A program made the translations under genes and the position numbers. 64,000 nt of DNA, from assembly GCA_905250025.1 (NCBI GenBank), contig CAJNOJ010000008.1, positions 62,001 through 126,000 of the forward strand. Reading direction: 5' to 3'. This stretch comes from Adineta ricciae. Taxonomy: Eukaryota; Rotifera; Eurotatoria; Adinetida; Adinetidae. The notes under the pieces were generated by a model. The model was given only the letters and a program-made list of their open reading frames with translations. It was not told where the DNA came from and did no database searches. Below are positions 34,595-46,530 of this stretch, one piece after another; within the stretch, counting starts at the first letter, position 1, and each line of letters opens with the position of its first letter.

Positions 34595-35659
34595 TTTTTA
34601 TGAGAATAAATGTTAGAACTGAGCGATGAAGGAACGACTTAATCGAATCAAATTTCTCAATCGATATTTCTTGGATTTTCATCTCAACCAATGTCGATAT
34701 AACGAGAAATGATCTTCAGTGTCTAACAACGCCATCTACGTACAGTAGGATATGCAAAAAGAATTGCCAACGAACTTGTCAACGCTCTTTTCACAAAAGC
34801 GCGAGATGTTAAAATCTCCTTGTGTTACTATATAACACAGAGTCTAGAGTTTACAAATACATAACTCATTACGAGTTCTGCTCTCTCTGTGAATTCACAC
34901 GAGATAATACTCTAATCTTCTTGGAAACAGTTGAAAAATTTACAAGTTACAGATGAATTTTTCTACACTTTTTGCATCAGAATCTTTTTCGTGCGTTATA
35001 ATCTTGACTTTTTTCATTGATATCGATTCACTACATAATCTAGTTTTGATCAAACTTTGACTTATCTCCGTATTTGTCTATGAACATGAAATCTCAATCC
35101 TGCAGAGAACACATGGGTAATATAAAAATGACTTTAAAACAACAATATTAAACCTTATTCACATTTCAGTCTAAAAGCGCGGACATTTTCCTTCATTTGC
35201 TGAATAGTGGGACTGAAATGATCGAGTAGACAAGTAGCAATTTCATGTAAATATGGTTGGTGAGAACAGTTTGTTAGCTTCACTACAACACAGTGCTACA
35301 CTTCTCGATTCTGAAAAATTCATCATAACTAGTATGGGCAAGGACCACTGATATGCAACAATTTTAGAACTCTAGCATATGCTCACTACGTCAGTAATGT
35401 AATATGATCTATTAGTCACATTACACGCAGGTTGCACTCTGAACATGAACTATTTTTGCGAAACAATACAATAGATTTCAACCAATTATAACATCATTAA
35501 ACAAAGCCTATGTAATTAATAAACGGCAATTTTTTGTACCTTTGTATCTCATTCGATATAGAGAATAGAAAAGCGATACTTCTTTATCGATTATGATTAC
35601 AAAAAAAAAGGAAATAGTCTCGCCCGAATATATTACTGTGGGATTACGAAATGTACATC
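34595..35659. other. Spacer between RCL1 and the second ART-TPR gene
   Basis: About 1.07 kb, AT-rich, without an open frame of interest. It includes the RCL1 promoter (minus strand) and the 3' flank of the ART-TPR gene. I found no copy of the 5698-6639 inverted repeat here. Confidence 0.45.
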
Positions 35660-37658
35660 TTACAGATGCTTTCTCGCATCTGCACAATTCTGCACATACA
35701 TAAGACGAACAGGATGACTTGCTGCTAGTGATCGTTCTGTAATTTGTACAGCTTTGGTATAGAATGATGCTGCTTCCCGGTAATCTTGTTTACTTTCGTA
35801 AAGTACACCCATGTTGTTGTAAGTTGCAGCGAGATCAGAATGATCAGGTGGAAGTGATTGTTTCTGTATTGCAAGAGCTTGTTCGTAAGACCTCATCGCC
35901 TTCGCATGTTCATCCAAATTGCTATATATATTACCAAGAACAGTATGAGATTTCGCCAATTCAGGATGGTTTGCAGGTAGAGATCGCTGTCGAATGATAA
36001 GAGCCTTTTCATGACAAGCAAGTGCTTGCGAATACACATTGTTGGCTTTATGTACGATACCAATGTTACTGTAAGATGCAGCCAAATCTGGATGATCGGG
36101 AGGAAGCGACTGTTGACGAAGGCTTAGAGCTTTTTCATGATACGAAAGTGCTTTTGAATAGTCACATCTACGCAGATATACGTTGCCGATATTATTGTAG
36201 GACAATGCCACATTGCATTGATTCGGAGAAGATGACTGTGCTTGAATTTTTAAAGCTTTCTTATGAAATCTCAACGCATCGAAATATTCTCCTTCACTGT
36301 ACATGACCATACCAAGTTGACTATAGATTGATGCCTTTTCATCTTCATCTGTTGTTTGGTTAAGTAATATCTGATAGATCTGTTTAGCCTTGTTCGATTG
36401 TCCTATTTTGAATAATATCGCACCTAATCTATACCAGCTTCCATGGGTTGGAAAACTTTCTTTTCGTATATGATCCATCAATACACATAATTCTTTATCA
36501 TCATCGGCAGTGAGTGACAAGTTAACTTGATAGAGATTTTCGATGTCACTAATTGGTTCGATATCGTGAACGCGGAAGACCGAATGCATGGAAAAGAGAA
36601 CTTCATCTTCGTGGCTGAAATAACTAACGTCGCGAATGGAAGCAAAGGGCGTTTTTGATTGTAACGGATCGACTTTTATAACAAAGAATATCCCTACAGA
36701 ATCTACTGCCACTGCCGCTTGTTCGGCGAACGAAAGAGACACCTTTTGAATCTTGCTCGTTGATAAAAAATTGTTGAAAGATAATAATCCACCTTTTGTT
36801 GCCAACAATTGACTAAAATGAGCTTTGGATATCTTCTGTCCACGGTAAACCGTGAAAGTTTGAAGAGAAGATCGATCAGAATATTGTTCCTTGTGTAGAT
36901 GCTGGATATGCTGATGAAGATCTTTTATGAAAAAGCCCATCTGTACAATGGTGTCACCGTCCATTGCTCTCAAAGCACTATTGAGCATAGGGTAAAGAAA
37001 ACATTCATAGCTATACCACCAGATTGGTGATCTTTCGGGATAATTTCGTTCTAGTTGCTTGACTTGTTTAAATTTTGCCTTGTCTCCAACAAACAATGTA
37101 CGACAATATTCAATATAGTTTTGAAAATGTTCCTGTTTGAAATCGATCGTTAACAATATTTCTTTGAGAATTTGCGTATACATAAAGGAGGGTTCCAACT
37201 GGTCCAATCTCTTGCCTGACGCTACAAAACTCATAGATACAGCGTTGTGTTCACACTGTTGTGCTGCCTGTTTCAAAGCTTCACAGATCGGTCCTATCGC
37301 TGTGAAGACTGCCTTTATTTTCAACCATGCCTGAGCCCAGTTTTCATATCGTTCCCTATTACCACAAAAAAATAAAGATGGAATCCACTTGCATCATATC
37401 ATGTACACGAGGAACAATAAGTTGACCAAGAGAACCTGAAGTAATCATACATGTCTTGCGATCTTTGATTGTTTCTATGAATTGGACGCATTGATCAACA
37501 TCAGTATATATCTCCAGGTCGGAAATAATCGCTTGAAGCTTTGCGATCGTATTTTGATACTCTGCTTTACTCGTATCAATATTACGGTCTAACCATATAA
37601 GAATTATATTCTGTGTACTTTCTATGCCGATTCGCTGAGGATCGTGTGCGGTGGCCAT
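35660..37658 (-). CDS. Second receiver-like / ADP-ribosyltransferase / TPR gene, with one frameshift
   Basis: Shorter paralogue of the gene at 6689, also intronless. The N-terminal piece (ATG at 37658) has NIILIWLDRNIDTSKAEYQN and CMITSGSLGQLIVPRVHD. It runs into a stop just after an A7 (T7 on the coding strand) at 37366-37372. Homology resumes at once in the next frame, so one extra base in the homopolymer breaks the gene. Downstream, the ART domain keeps the Arg (TVYRGQKIS), the S-T-S (LSFNNFLSTSK) and the E-x-E (HEDEVLFSMHSVF). Five 42-residue TPRs follow, against 13 in the first copy, ending AASHPVRLMYVQN and a stop at 35660. The total would be about 650 aa. All catalytic motifs are intact, so a sequencing or assembly slip in the homopolymer is as likely as a true pseudogene. 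Confidence 0.85.
37366..37372 (-). other. Homopolymer frameshift site in the second ART-TPR gene
   Basis: Seven T residues on the coding strand, where six would keep the receiver-like domain in frame with the ART domain. The interrupted sequence lines up with the first ART-TPR gene on both sides without loss. Confidence 0.75.
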
Positions 37659-37977
37659 CAATTCTCTGCTACCAAGCCACCAGCGGAGAAGTTCGACTTT
37701 CGAATTTGACTAGCTTTAGACATCTTTTTTCGTTCTTTTGTAGTGTGTTCTTATCAAAGTTATGAAAAGTCAACAGATAGACTTTGACTAGGACGATGCA
37801 AGAATGTTGGTTCTTTTCAAGAAAACTATTTGTCACACGTTATTTGTGACAACTGATAGTATGTATATCTAACAGCTCCATCTGTTTGTCGTTCTTCTCT
37901 TTCGTCAATTTTGTTTGCTGGTCATAAAAAAATGTAAAGACACATTCATTTTTTAGGTATCATTTTCTACAATTGTA

Positions 37978-38940
37978 ATGCCAGATCATCGTTCTTATCA
38001 AGATCCATTCTATGGATGGACCATACCTAAAGCAGTATCTCTCTGTGTTCAAACGTTAAAAGAATGCAGTTCATTACCATTTCCAGCAATTCAAAAATTT
38101 ATTGCTCGTAAGGCGACGACAAAAGGAAATCGAATCTCTTCTAATTAATATAACGTTTCTAGTCAGTGAAAGTCAAATTTTAAACGAACAATCATCCACT
38201 ACAGCACTAGACCATCTAACAAAATGTACGAAAAAATATGATATCGCGTTCGAAAAACTACTCATTATATATAATGGATTTGTTACCATTCTTCGCCTTG
38301 CATTGAAACCGCCAGCTGCATTTCTTAAACCAGATGTAAACACTATCTTCTATCGCTTCTTCGTACAAAGTTCTGTTGTTTTAGATATTCAAAGATGATC
38401 TACGTGACTTAAAGTGAGTTTACTTATATAAGATTCACTCTTCTAACTTCTTCTCTTTAGATTTTCCGAGGAAATTATTGAAGAATTTCATAACATTCTC
38501 TTTGGTTCGAAGTAAGACAGTTACTCTTCGTTCGCATGTAAAATTAATCGGATATGTTTAGACGTGATCAATTGTATCTTACTGCACAAGAGTCTGATCG
38601 TCCTCGTTTGTCACTATTAAAATCATTTGATTGGAATCTCGATGTTACTCTAACAACCGCGTATGTTGAAAGCAGATTTTTTTTCTTTGTAACTCTAAAG
38701 TATTTCTTGTAGATCGTTGTCACGATGTGTAGAACCGTTGTTGTTCTTTAAATTTCAAACCACTGGCAATCGAACTTTGACATTCGAAGTAAATAGAAGA
38801 ATCAGTTTACCGTACAACTTCATCAGTTCATTTAGGTACCCATAAAGAAATTCAATGAACTTCGTTATAACACCGCATTACTTCTCAAAGAAATGGAAGA
38901 AATCGATGGAAAGCAAACATTGAAGCTACTCGAAACTTAA
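37978..38940 (+). CDS. COMMD5: COMM domain-containing protein 5 (COMMD5/HCaRG-like)
   Basis: COMMD proteins form the Commander complex with CCDC22/CCDC93, which recycles endosomal membrane proteins. Exon 1 (ATG at 37978) begins MPDHRSYQDPFYGWTIPKAV and ends at a GTAAGG donor. At least five further small exons follow, joined by introns of about 50-60 nt: ESQILNEQSSTTALDHLTKC, LLIIYNGFVTILRLALKPPA, FSEEIIEEFHNILFG, and the COMM domain SLLKSFDWNLDVTLTTASL, KFQTTGNRTLTFEVP, IKKFNELRYNTALLLKEMEE. The FEVP-x-x-KF-x-ELRY-x-x-A-L-x-L-KEM ending is the COMMD5 signature. The stop TAA is at 38938-38940. Total about 220 aa, the family's usual size. Long frames here that read through the first intron are artefacts. 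Confidence 0.85.
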
Positions 38941-39030
38941 TCTCTGTTCCGATAACTTTCTTTTTCTGTCATTCACTCAAATAATAACATATGTTTTATT
39001 AACAAAAGATCTTCTCGTACAATTAGGATA

Positions 39031-39462
39031 TCAGATAAGTAGAAAAAAAACATACAGGAATATTTGCCAGTTGATCATTGTTCTAGAGGATGTCGCGATC
39101 GAACGCAGATGTTGCTTGTAGAAGGTTTTATACATCACCGAAGTAAAACAATAGGTCGGAGTTTCACTCGTCAGAGTTTTCTTCACTTTCTTGAGTAAAC
39201 TTGGCGAACAATTCTGTGATAATTTCGGAGACGAACTTAGACATGAATTGAGAATTAAATATGTTTCACATTGATCGAATTGTTGATCATTGTATGATCG
39301 ATGGTGTTGACGGCGAAAAAAACACATGAGAACGTAGTTTTGACAAAAGTAATCATTGATCGACGCCGCAATCGTTAGAGCACGATTGTCAACGTGTGAA
39401 GTCGAACAGACCAGTTGAAAGAAGTTCAACGTCACTAAAATACACGCTCGGACGTAAACCAT
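39031..39462 (-). CDS. Hypothetical small cysteine-containing protein, putative signal peptide and C-terminal hydrophobic tail
   Basis: From the first ATG (39462) the frame encodes 143 residues. The start (MVYVRACILVTLNFFQLVCS) looks like a signal peptide. The end (INWQIFLYVFFLLI) is hydrophobic and stops abruptly, as in a GPI-anchor signal or a C-terminal membrane segment. Six or more Cys residues lie between (DYFCQNYVLMCFF, FDQCETYLILNSCLSS, SQNCSPS, TYCFTS). A CTATTGCAG acceptor lies about 29 nt upstream of the ATG, which would suit trans-splicing. I recognise no domain, and a chance frame cannot be excluded. Confidence 0.4.
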   Translation of the reverse strand: MVYVRACILVTLNFFQLVCSTSHVDNRALTIAASINDYFCQNYVLMCFFRRQHHRSYNDQQFDQCETYLILNSCLSSSPKLSQNCSPSLLKKVKKTLTSETPTYCFTSVMYKTFYKQHLRSIATSSRTMINWQIFLYVFFLLI

Positions 39463-39531
39463 TACGTAAATAGATGAATGAAATCTTCTGCAATAGTTAA
39501 AATGAGTCAGTTCACTTTCCGTATAGTTCAC

Positions 39532-39985
39532 TCAATGAGGTGTACTGAACCAACAAATAGCCATTGTTCTTGAATCTATTAATTATTAAAACTTAGATGT
39601 ATACGACGAGAGATAGAACAATTAGATTGACGTAAAGGGAAAGAAGAAATGTCATACGACTAACATTACTATCATATGCTGGTTAGAGATAAGTGCTGAA
39701 TTGATGAATGAATGAATGAATGAATGCAAGAATTTGCTCTATAAATAAGAAGAATAGCGCGTCGTCGTTGCTAATTTCCTGTTTCCGTCGAAGAAAATGG
39801 GCAGTCGTCATAGTTGAAATCGTTATAAACATACTGCAATATTGAACTTCTCTTTATCGTGCGTGCAAATCAGTTCGAAGTTGTCAAGAAAACTATAATC
39901 CCACTTAGTTTTATTAGTAGAGAGGAAGACATGCTTAGTGAAATAAATAAAATATACAGAACAAAGGACAAGCAAATATTCGAGA
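39532..39985. other. Spacer with a short GAAT-type tandem repeat
   Basis: Contains a 4-bp repeat (ATGA units, about 39696-39726). Otherwise I see nothing. A plus-strand frame starting at 39859 is the shadow of the enkurin-domain exon on the other strand. Confidence 0.5.
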
Positions 39986-41410
39986 TTATTCGTTGGTGTT
40001 CACGAAGACTTTCGGTTTGGAGAAGATTTCGATGGCTTCGTCTAGTTCAACAAGTTTCTTTTCGATGTCTTCTTTCGTTTGGCGAATTTTTAACGAATCA
40101 TTACGTAATGGTAGTTGATGAAGTTTTTGCTCGAGATCAGATCGAGTCGATCGAAGTTGCTGTAACTTCGATTGACGTTGTTGATTATCAAGTTTTATAT
40201 GACCTCGAGGACACTCCGGATCAGGTGTGTTGGCAAGTGCCTCGTCCATGTCTTGATCGCGTTTTTCTTTCATTTTCTCGATACTACAATCATGAAATAT
40301 GTGAAAAGAATGATTTGTACTTAAGAGAATACGATACTGACTAATTTGGCACACGGCCCTTTTGTTTTTCTTGATATTTCTGAAGTCTTTTCTCCTGCTT
40401 CTCTCGAGATTCTTCGACTGCTTCTGCACTGACAGCTTTGCGTGTTTTTGGAAGTGTTGTTACGTAATCTGAATTGATTTTTACAAAGTTTGCCTTTGTT
40501 TTATTATCAATAGGTGCAGTTTTTGCCTAAAGAGGAAGATAAGTAAGGTAACACTGAGAAGAATTTCAGTTCCTACAAGATTTTCAGACGAGTTGGTTTG
40601 TTCCGGACGAGCACTGCTAACCGATTGAGATCGAAGAACTTTCGGTCCTGTATTCTCATGTGCTCGAAGAAAACGGCCTTGCGCTGATTGTGGACGAGAA
40701 CGTGGCCGTTCATCATCCTACATAAGACGAACAACGTTCGGTACTGTTCTTACAAGAGTTTGAATTTACTTTTTGGAGTCTTTGTTTCACTTTCGATTGG
40801 ACATGATTGTACTGTTTCGATTGCCAAAGTTCTTTTGCATGTATCGGTTTCGATTTTTCTTCTTTTTCCTTGTGCCGTTTTTGTGTTTCGCGCATAATTC
40901 GTCGAAGTCGTTTGACATTTTCGTTCAATTGATTTTTCGGCAAATCTATAACAATAAGTTTTGATTTCTTTAGTTACACGAACGATCTCTCTTTCTCATA
41001 CCTCCTGTTCGAGTATAGGGCATATTCGGATATCGAATGTTGTAGAGATATGGAGCACCAGCACTTGAAATGGCTCGTTTATAGATAGCCTTTGCGTCTG
41101 ATCCACGAAGATGTATAGAAGTACGGAAATCACTAAAGATATAATGATGTTCGCAAGTTATCTCATCGAATGATGTTCTCAATCATACCATCTTGGACGA
41201 TCATCTGTACCAAAACCAGGATCTGGTGGAATCGGACTTCGTAGACGAGAAGGTCCTATTTATAATAGATGCTTAACAGAAGCGGATGATAGAATGCAAA
41301 CCTTCGGGATTCTTTGTTTCCTTATCAATGAAACGTCGTTGATCAAAGCTGTTCGTAAGAGAAGGACCGAACTGAGCTGACCATTGAAGTGGGTTGCGAG
41401 ACAATTCCAT
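39986..41410 (-). CDS. Enkurin domain-containing protein (ENKD1-like)
   Basis: Enkurin-domain proteins bind microtubules; ENKD1 acts at centrosomes and cilia. Exon 1 (ATG at 41410) starts MELSRNPLQWSAQFGPSLTN. Later exons give SRLRSPIPPDPGFG, then TSIHLRGSDAKAIYKRAI, then LPKNQLNENVKRLRRIMR followed by HAKELWQSKQYNHVQSKV (a segment typical of ENKD1). A basic, Lys/Arg-rich helical part follows. The last exon (39986 to about 40290) carries the C-terminal enkurin domain: DPECPRGHIKLDNQQRQSKL, then LHQLPLRNDSLKIRQTKED and EIFSKPKVFVNTNE. The C-P-x-G-H and F-S-[KR]-P-K-V-[YF] motifs mark the domain. The SH3-binding and IQ features of enkurin itself are not evident, so ENKD1 is preferred. Confidence 0.8.
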
Positions 41411-41748
41411 CAGAATCAATCACAATCACTCTCAGATCGGATTTTTCGCTACTGTTCATTACCATTAACATGCTCATTACTATGGATCGAGAGTCTTAAT
41501 TTTCAAAATGGAATTTTTCTTGAAGAAAAACTCTTGTTTCAAGATGAATTGTTGCCAGATTCGTACTATTCCTGAGCTGCATCTTCAGAAAAGCCGCTAT
41601 TATAGATGGCAGTGTAACAATTTCATTTGTTTCCTATCGAATTGAATTCGTCCAATCGGAATGTGCTGAACGTTAATTCTTTCCAGTATACTTGATTGAT
41701 GATTGATTGTCTGTCAACAAGACAAAAAGGAAAATCAGAATATCAATT
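41411..41748. other. Divergent promoter between ENKD1-like and RNF146-like genes
   Basis: 338 bp with no coding signal of note. It holds both promoters and 5' UTRs. A CTTTCCAG acceptor at about 41680-41687 lies 60 nt upstream of the RNF146-like ATG. Confidence 0.4.
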
Positions 41749-42836
41749 ATGAGTATTAGTTCACATCGTTCCGTTGAATGTAGTGTATGCCTTCAACCAC
41801 TAATAAACCCTGTTAAACTACCATGTGGACATTCCTTTTGTTTTCTATGTGTAAAAGGTGTAGCAAACGTGAGCCATAATTGTGCTCTTTGTCGGTAGGA
41901 CTCATTGTTGTATAAAAAGAAATTTAGGTTTTTGATAACACGATATCTTTTAGAAAACCGTTCTCACGTGAACTTATTGATAAACCAAATGTGTTAGCAG
42001 CTGAATTACGCGATGACGAATCATTATCACCGAGTGATTCCACTTCACGACACGTATGGTACGATATTCATTTCTCGATCTTGTGCAGCTGCTGCGCTCC
42101 GATTTCGAAATGAAGATTTTCTTGTGCTCGTTGTAGGTATTATGAAGGACGTAATGGTTGGTGGATGTATGATCAGCGAACAAACGACGAAATTGATCAA
42201 TCATTTCGTCGTGGTGATCGACGAGTGGAAATCTTGATTGTGGGTCATCTCTATATTGTTGATTTCGAGAATATGAATCAATATCGTTTGAATGATACAC
42301 AACGTCGTCGTCGAATCAAGTATGATTTAATCTCTGCACCAAAGAAAGGAGTTGCTGGATTGAAACTCGATCTCCAGCGAACAACGCAATACAATCCAGC
42401 GAATGATGAAACACCTGTTGTACCATCTCTAGCTTCGTCAATACCATCAATAATCGCAAATTCTTCTCCGGCAGATCAATCTCGATCAAATGCTGACGGA
42501 GAAGAGCCGAATCTAGCATCGCCTGCCGTTCTTCCCGTCGATGACACTAATCGAACAGCTATTCGACAACCTGCTGATGGCCTTGGTAATCCGAGTACGA
42601 CTAATCCAAATACTTGGCGAACAAGTACCAACGTCGACGGACGTCGCTTAATATCATCGAGCAGTGATGACGATGATGATGACGAAGACGAAGTTCCACG
42701 CGCATCTCGACTCCGACCTGTTTTGATTGGTGGCGAAGACGATACCCAGTATAACAACCATTCCAATAATATTCCTGTCGATGACAATGATAATACAATA
42801 TTAACTAATCTTTCATTGAATGACTCGAATAATTAA
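41749..42836 (+). CDS. RING-WWE E3 ubiquitin ligase, RNF146 (Iduna)-like
   Basis: RNF146 ubiquitinates poly-ADP-ribosylated proteins; its WWE domain binds iso-ADP-ribose and switches on the RING. Exon 1 (ATG at 41749) encodes the C3HC4 RING: VECSVCLQPLINPVKLPCGH, then SFCFLCVKG and HNCALCRKPF. After a second intron, the WWE domain starts at VWYYEGRNGWWMYDQRTNDE and runs through ILIVGHLYIVDFENMNQYRL to RRRRIKYD. The downstream APKKGVAGLKLD is the conserved RNF146 stretch after WWE. A Ser/Asp-rich disordered tail (ISSSSDDDDDDEDEVPR) follows, with a stop at 42834-42836. Two introns are under 110 nt. This is the one gene in the window that reads ADP-ribose marks, alongside two ART-domain genes. 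Confidence 0.92.
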
Positions 42837-43805
42837 ATCGTCTATTCGCTTTTCAAATTGGGAATTGGTTTATTTCTATACATTACTTGTCTATCCGGAG
42901 AGACATTTTCTTTCTTATCTTGTTTACGGTCTAACTATTTAACGTAAACAATTATATTGATTACATTTGGAAACACGCGAAAGGAAATGACGCAAAGAAA
43001 CAACTTTTTTTTTCTTTTATTCAGTTATCCTTTTTCCGTCGGTGTTCGTGACTTCTCTCTTACATAGAACAGATGCTCTCGTACATACATACATACGCTC
43101 TTTCGGGCATCTATTGAACAGATAAACCTGAACTTGTCTATTCTTTTTTTTTCAAATATTGTTTAACAATTCGAGCAGAAACACACAAGTGTCGACGCGG
43201 TAGTCTAATAGTCTGTTTTATTTCAAGTACGCAAGACGTAAATTAATGTTATTATTAAACTCTTGTATCTCGGCATTTGGTGTTTGAACGTGACTATATA
43301 AATACTATTTTCTTTTGTTTTTCAGATTTATCTTGTTTCTTGGAGGTTATGAATGATATCGAATATACAAATCGGCAAATTGATATTCCTCACAATCCGT
43401 TATCGACAAGTACAAGACCTCGGTAAGAGACGAATGGGCGTGCTACTAAATATCACGAGAACGAATTTTTTTTGTTTGTTTAACTACATTTGTCAGACTT
43501 CGAAAGAAAATTTTTTCGAAAGAATGTCGCTACCTCTAGTTTTCTTTTTTCGATGTTCGTGTAAAGTACTACAGTCAGCTGACTCATAGGCGTTGTTCTG
43601 CTCCTTTTTCGTCATTATGAATAGTCCATCGTTGACTAATGATGGCGTTAAGATATTTTTTTCCGTTGACAATCGACTGTGTTAGTCACTTGAAGTCAAC
43701 AGAAAAGTTTTTCTTTCGTTCTTTTTCCTCCACTTTAAATACGAGTGAAAGTAAAGCCATTTTTAAAAAAAACACAGAGCAGTCTTGTCCGTACATAGTT
43801 AATAG
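42837..43805. other. Spacer between RNF146-like and TMCC genes
   Basis: About 970 bp of AT-rich, non-coding sequence with T-runs and a CATA repeat near 43085-43096. A short frame at 43353-43589 has no recognisable content. Confidence 0.45.
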
Positions 43806-45890
43806 ATGATCTTTTCGAGACAAACTTCAAATGGACGATTTTCCTTCAGGTATTCAAAACAATTTCATTAATTATTGAATTCCTTTCACTAATATTGGAC
43901 GTTGAGCAATTCATGACTTGATTTGATTTAGACGATCACAACGTAAACGAGTTAGTCCCAGTCTCGAACCTCGATCCCTGACAACTATAGTCGATTCGAA
44001 GTCTCAATCAACGGCTGTTGATCAAGCAATTATGATCAACAATCAACTTTTGACGCCAAATATTGTTGCTCAACAAAAACTCGGCCTATCCGACAGTGTA
44101 AATAAACTCGAATGCTTCTCACAGATTCTTCAGAGCTTGCTTTTTCTTCTTTCGTTTAGTTGAACAATGCTAGTTCAGATACTGATGCACCTTCGTCGAA
44201 CTTCTCCTATAAGAAGAACCATTCGACATCCGATCTCGATCCATTCGAGCGCCGCAAACAAGCAGCCTTGCTTAAAGCGGAAGCTAAGTTAGAAAAAGCC
44301 AAACGTCTGCATCAGATTGCTCAACAAAACGTTGATCGAATGGTAGATGAACTTCTCCGTCAAACAACAATTCCCGGAGGTTCACACGATTCGAAAACAT
44401 CGAAAGATTCTTTTGATAAATGTGTCAGTAAATTAGAAGATACAAAAAAGCAATTGGCAAAGAAAATCTCAGACTATCAAAGTGACATTGCTCGTATTCG
44501 TGCTGGTGATATACCTAAACGTTATGTGCCACACGATATTTTAAGTTCTCTGAAGAGCAAAGTCTCCAACGATAATATCGAACATCATTCAACAAACGAG
44601 ACATCAACACCGATCGCCAATGAACACTCCAATTCAACACAGCATTTAGACACTGATAATCAGACATTGCTTCCATTGTCATCGATAAGTCATAATACAC
44701 TAACGGCGAACAATCTCACCAACCAAAATCAGAATTTATTATCGTTAAGCCAAAATAGTAACACACTGGAACCATTTCGATCCTCTCCATCAAGTTCCAT
44801 ATCCAATGAAATTGGAAATTCACAATTCTATATCGATTTCAACCGTAAATCTTTCTCACAAATTATTATTCATACCATTTCATCTTTGTTTTCTTTCTTT
44901 CTAGCTGAGAGCCACGATACAGAAAAATCACCTTTCACCAGACGACGTTACACGTTCGTACCAACCCTCGTTTAATCTCGAATATAAAACTTCTTTTCGT
45001 TTAGTGATAATTCAAATGCTGAATCGAATGATCGAATCTCGGATCATTCCAGTGACGAACGTTTTGTCAGTCAAAATTCATCTAAACGAAATACTATGGT
45101 AAACAGAATCTGTTGCTTTTGATTTTCTCGTTTGTAAACCTGTCGATTTTTAGTCCACAATTGAATATCATCAACTGCTGTTGAAAATTGATTTGATGCA
45201 GAAGACAGTCGATCGTTATGAGAATCGAATGACAGAATTGCAAAAGCAAATAGATTCACTGATCGATTTGAATGAAAATCAACGCCAACAGAACGAACAC
45301 TTAAGTAACGAAATCACAGACTTAACAACTCTGCATCAACATGAAATGCCTACTGTGAAGAATGATTTGAAGAAATTAGAGGAGAAACTTCTATACAATT
45401 TCAATGAATACTGGTCGGAAATGGTCGAGAAATTAGATAAACTTGAAACACGAGTAAGTGCTGGAAGGATTATGAATCTAATTTCGCTTTTGTACATTGC
45501 GTTTTTAGACGACGAAAGTTGAACAAACTCAAGCACATTCGCTTGAAACAGAAGAAAATACCCATCGATTGATTAGTAAATTTGTTAACATTCTCCTGAC
45601 AGTTTTTGCCATTATTCTTCTTTTATTATCCACAATTAAAAATCTTGTCCAATCACGGTGAGAAAAACCTACTCTTCTCCAACAAATTATTTCATATTCT
45701 TCTTTTCTTCAGTGTACATGCAGTCATTCTATTTATCCTCGTTTCTATCTGGATCACATGCCACTATCTACCTGAGAATTATTTCCAACGGTCCTACTTC
45801 CGAGGTAAACATCTATTTTTCAACTTGCACGTCCTTTTTCACCGGTCTTTCTTTCTAGAATTACCCAATATCTTCAAGCGAACATCGTAA
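43806..45890 (+). CDS. TMCC-family protein (transmembrane and coiled-coil domains)
   Basis: TMCC proteins are ER membrane proteins linked to ER-endosome contact sites. I chose the ATG at 43806 because only this frame (MIFSRQTSNGRFSF) splices into the next exon without a stop. Exons then encode a basic stretch (SQRKRVSPSLEPRSLTTI), the long coiled coil (DPFERRKQAALLKAEAKLEK to AKKISDYQSDIARIRAGDIP), a Ser/Asn-rich linker, a second coiled coil (IEYHQLLLKIDLMQKTVDRY to HEMPTVKNDLKKLEEKLLYN), and two C-terminal membrane helices (KFVNILLTVFAIILLLLSTI and AVILFILVSIWITCHYL). The FVN-x-x-L-x-x-x-x-x-x-L-x-x-x-ST-I helix is the TMCC hallmark. The stop is at 45888-45890. The introns are about 50-75 nt. 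Confidence 0.85.
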
Positions 45891-46211
45891 AACTCAACTA
45901 CTTCACCCCAGTGATACCACTTCATGCCTTATTCTCTCGTCTTTTTTTTGTGAAGATACCAGTTCGTCTGGCTCTTATCTTTCTTTCGTGTATGTGAGCG
46001 CGTGTGTTGTAGTTTTAGATCGAAAAAAAAAAAGAAAACAAACTTCTCATCAGAGCATTATTTCATATCATTTTCGTCTATTCTAGCTGAAACTGTCAAG
46101 TTTTTTCCTCTTCTTTCTCTTCTCTTCACATCTAGTCGTTCGATAACTTTGTCAATGATGCTCAACAATGCGAAAAGAACATTTATGTATAAAATTATAT
46201 GATGAAAATTC

Positions 46212-46217
46212 AATAAA
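46212..46217 (+). promoter_or_regulatory. Candidate polyadenylation signal of the TMCC gene
   Basis: AATAAA about 320 nt after the TMCC stop. The rest of 45891-46530 is 3' UTR and promoter-type sequence without a gene. Confidence 0.4.
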
Positions 46218-46530
46218 AAGAATGTCTCTCTTTCTCCCATTCTCTTCGTCGCGTAATTCATATAATAATGTCGCTATCAACCGGTGTTCAACATATTCTC
46301 CTTTCGCTATTGGTTACTTGAAAATATAAAAGAAATAACTAACAACCTACACAAAGACAGCTGACTGACTATGAAAAGGAAAGAAAAATTAATTTAGGTT
46401 GTCATCGAGTTTGTATATCAAATAGGCGAGATGTGATACAATAAAGATATCGTTAAGATATCTAGCTGATGATATATATTCGCTCTGAATATACGACTTC
46501 GTCTTTTTTAGATTTTCAAACCAAACTGTC

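Noticed and set aside
38102..38398. A frameshifted start for COMMD5
   Set aside because: An apparent frameshift between two frames is explained by a normal 54-nt GT-AG intron (GTAAGG to TTTCTAG), so the gene is intact.
39859..40344. Plus-strand 161-aa frame
   Set aside because: It is antisense to the enkurin-domain exon, whose conserved C-P-x-G-H and FSKPKVF motifs identify the real strand.
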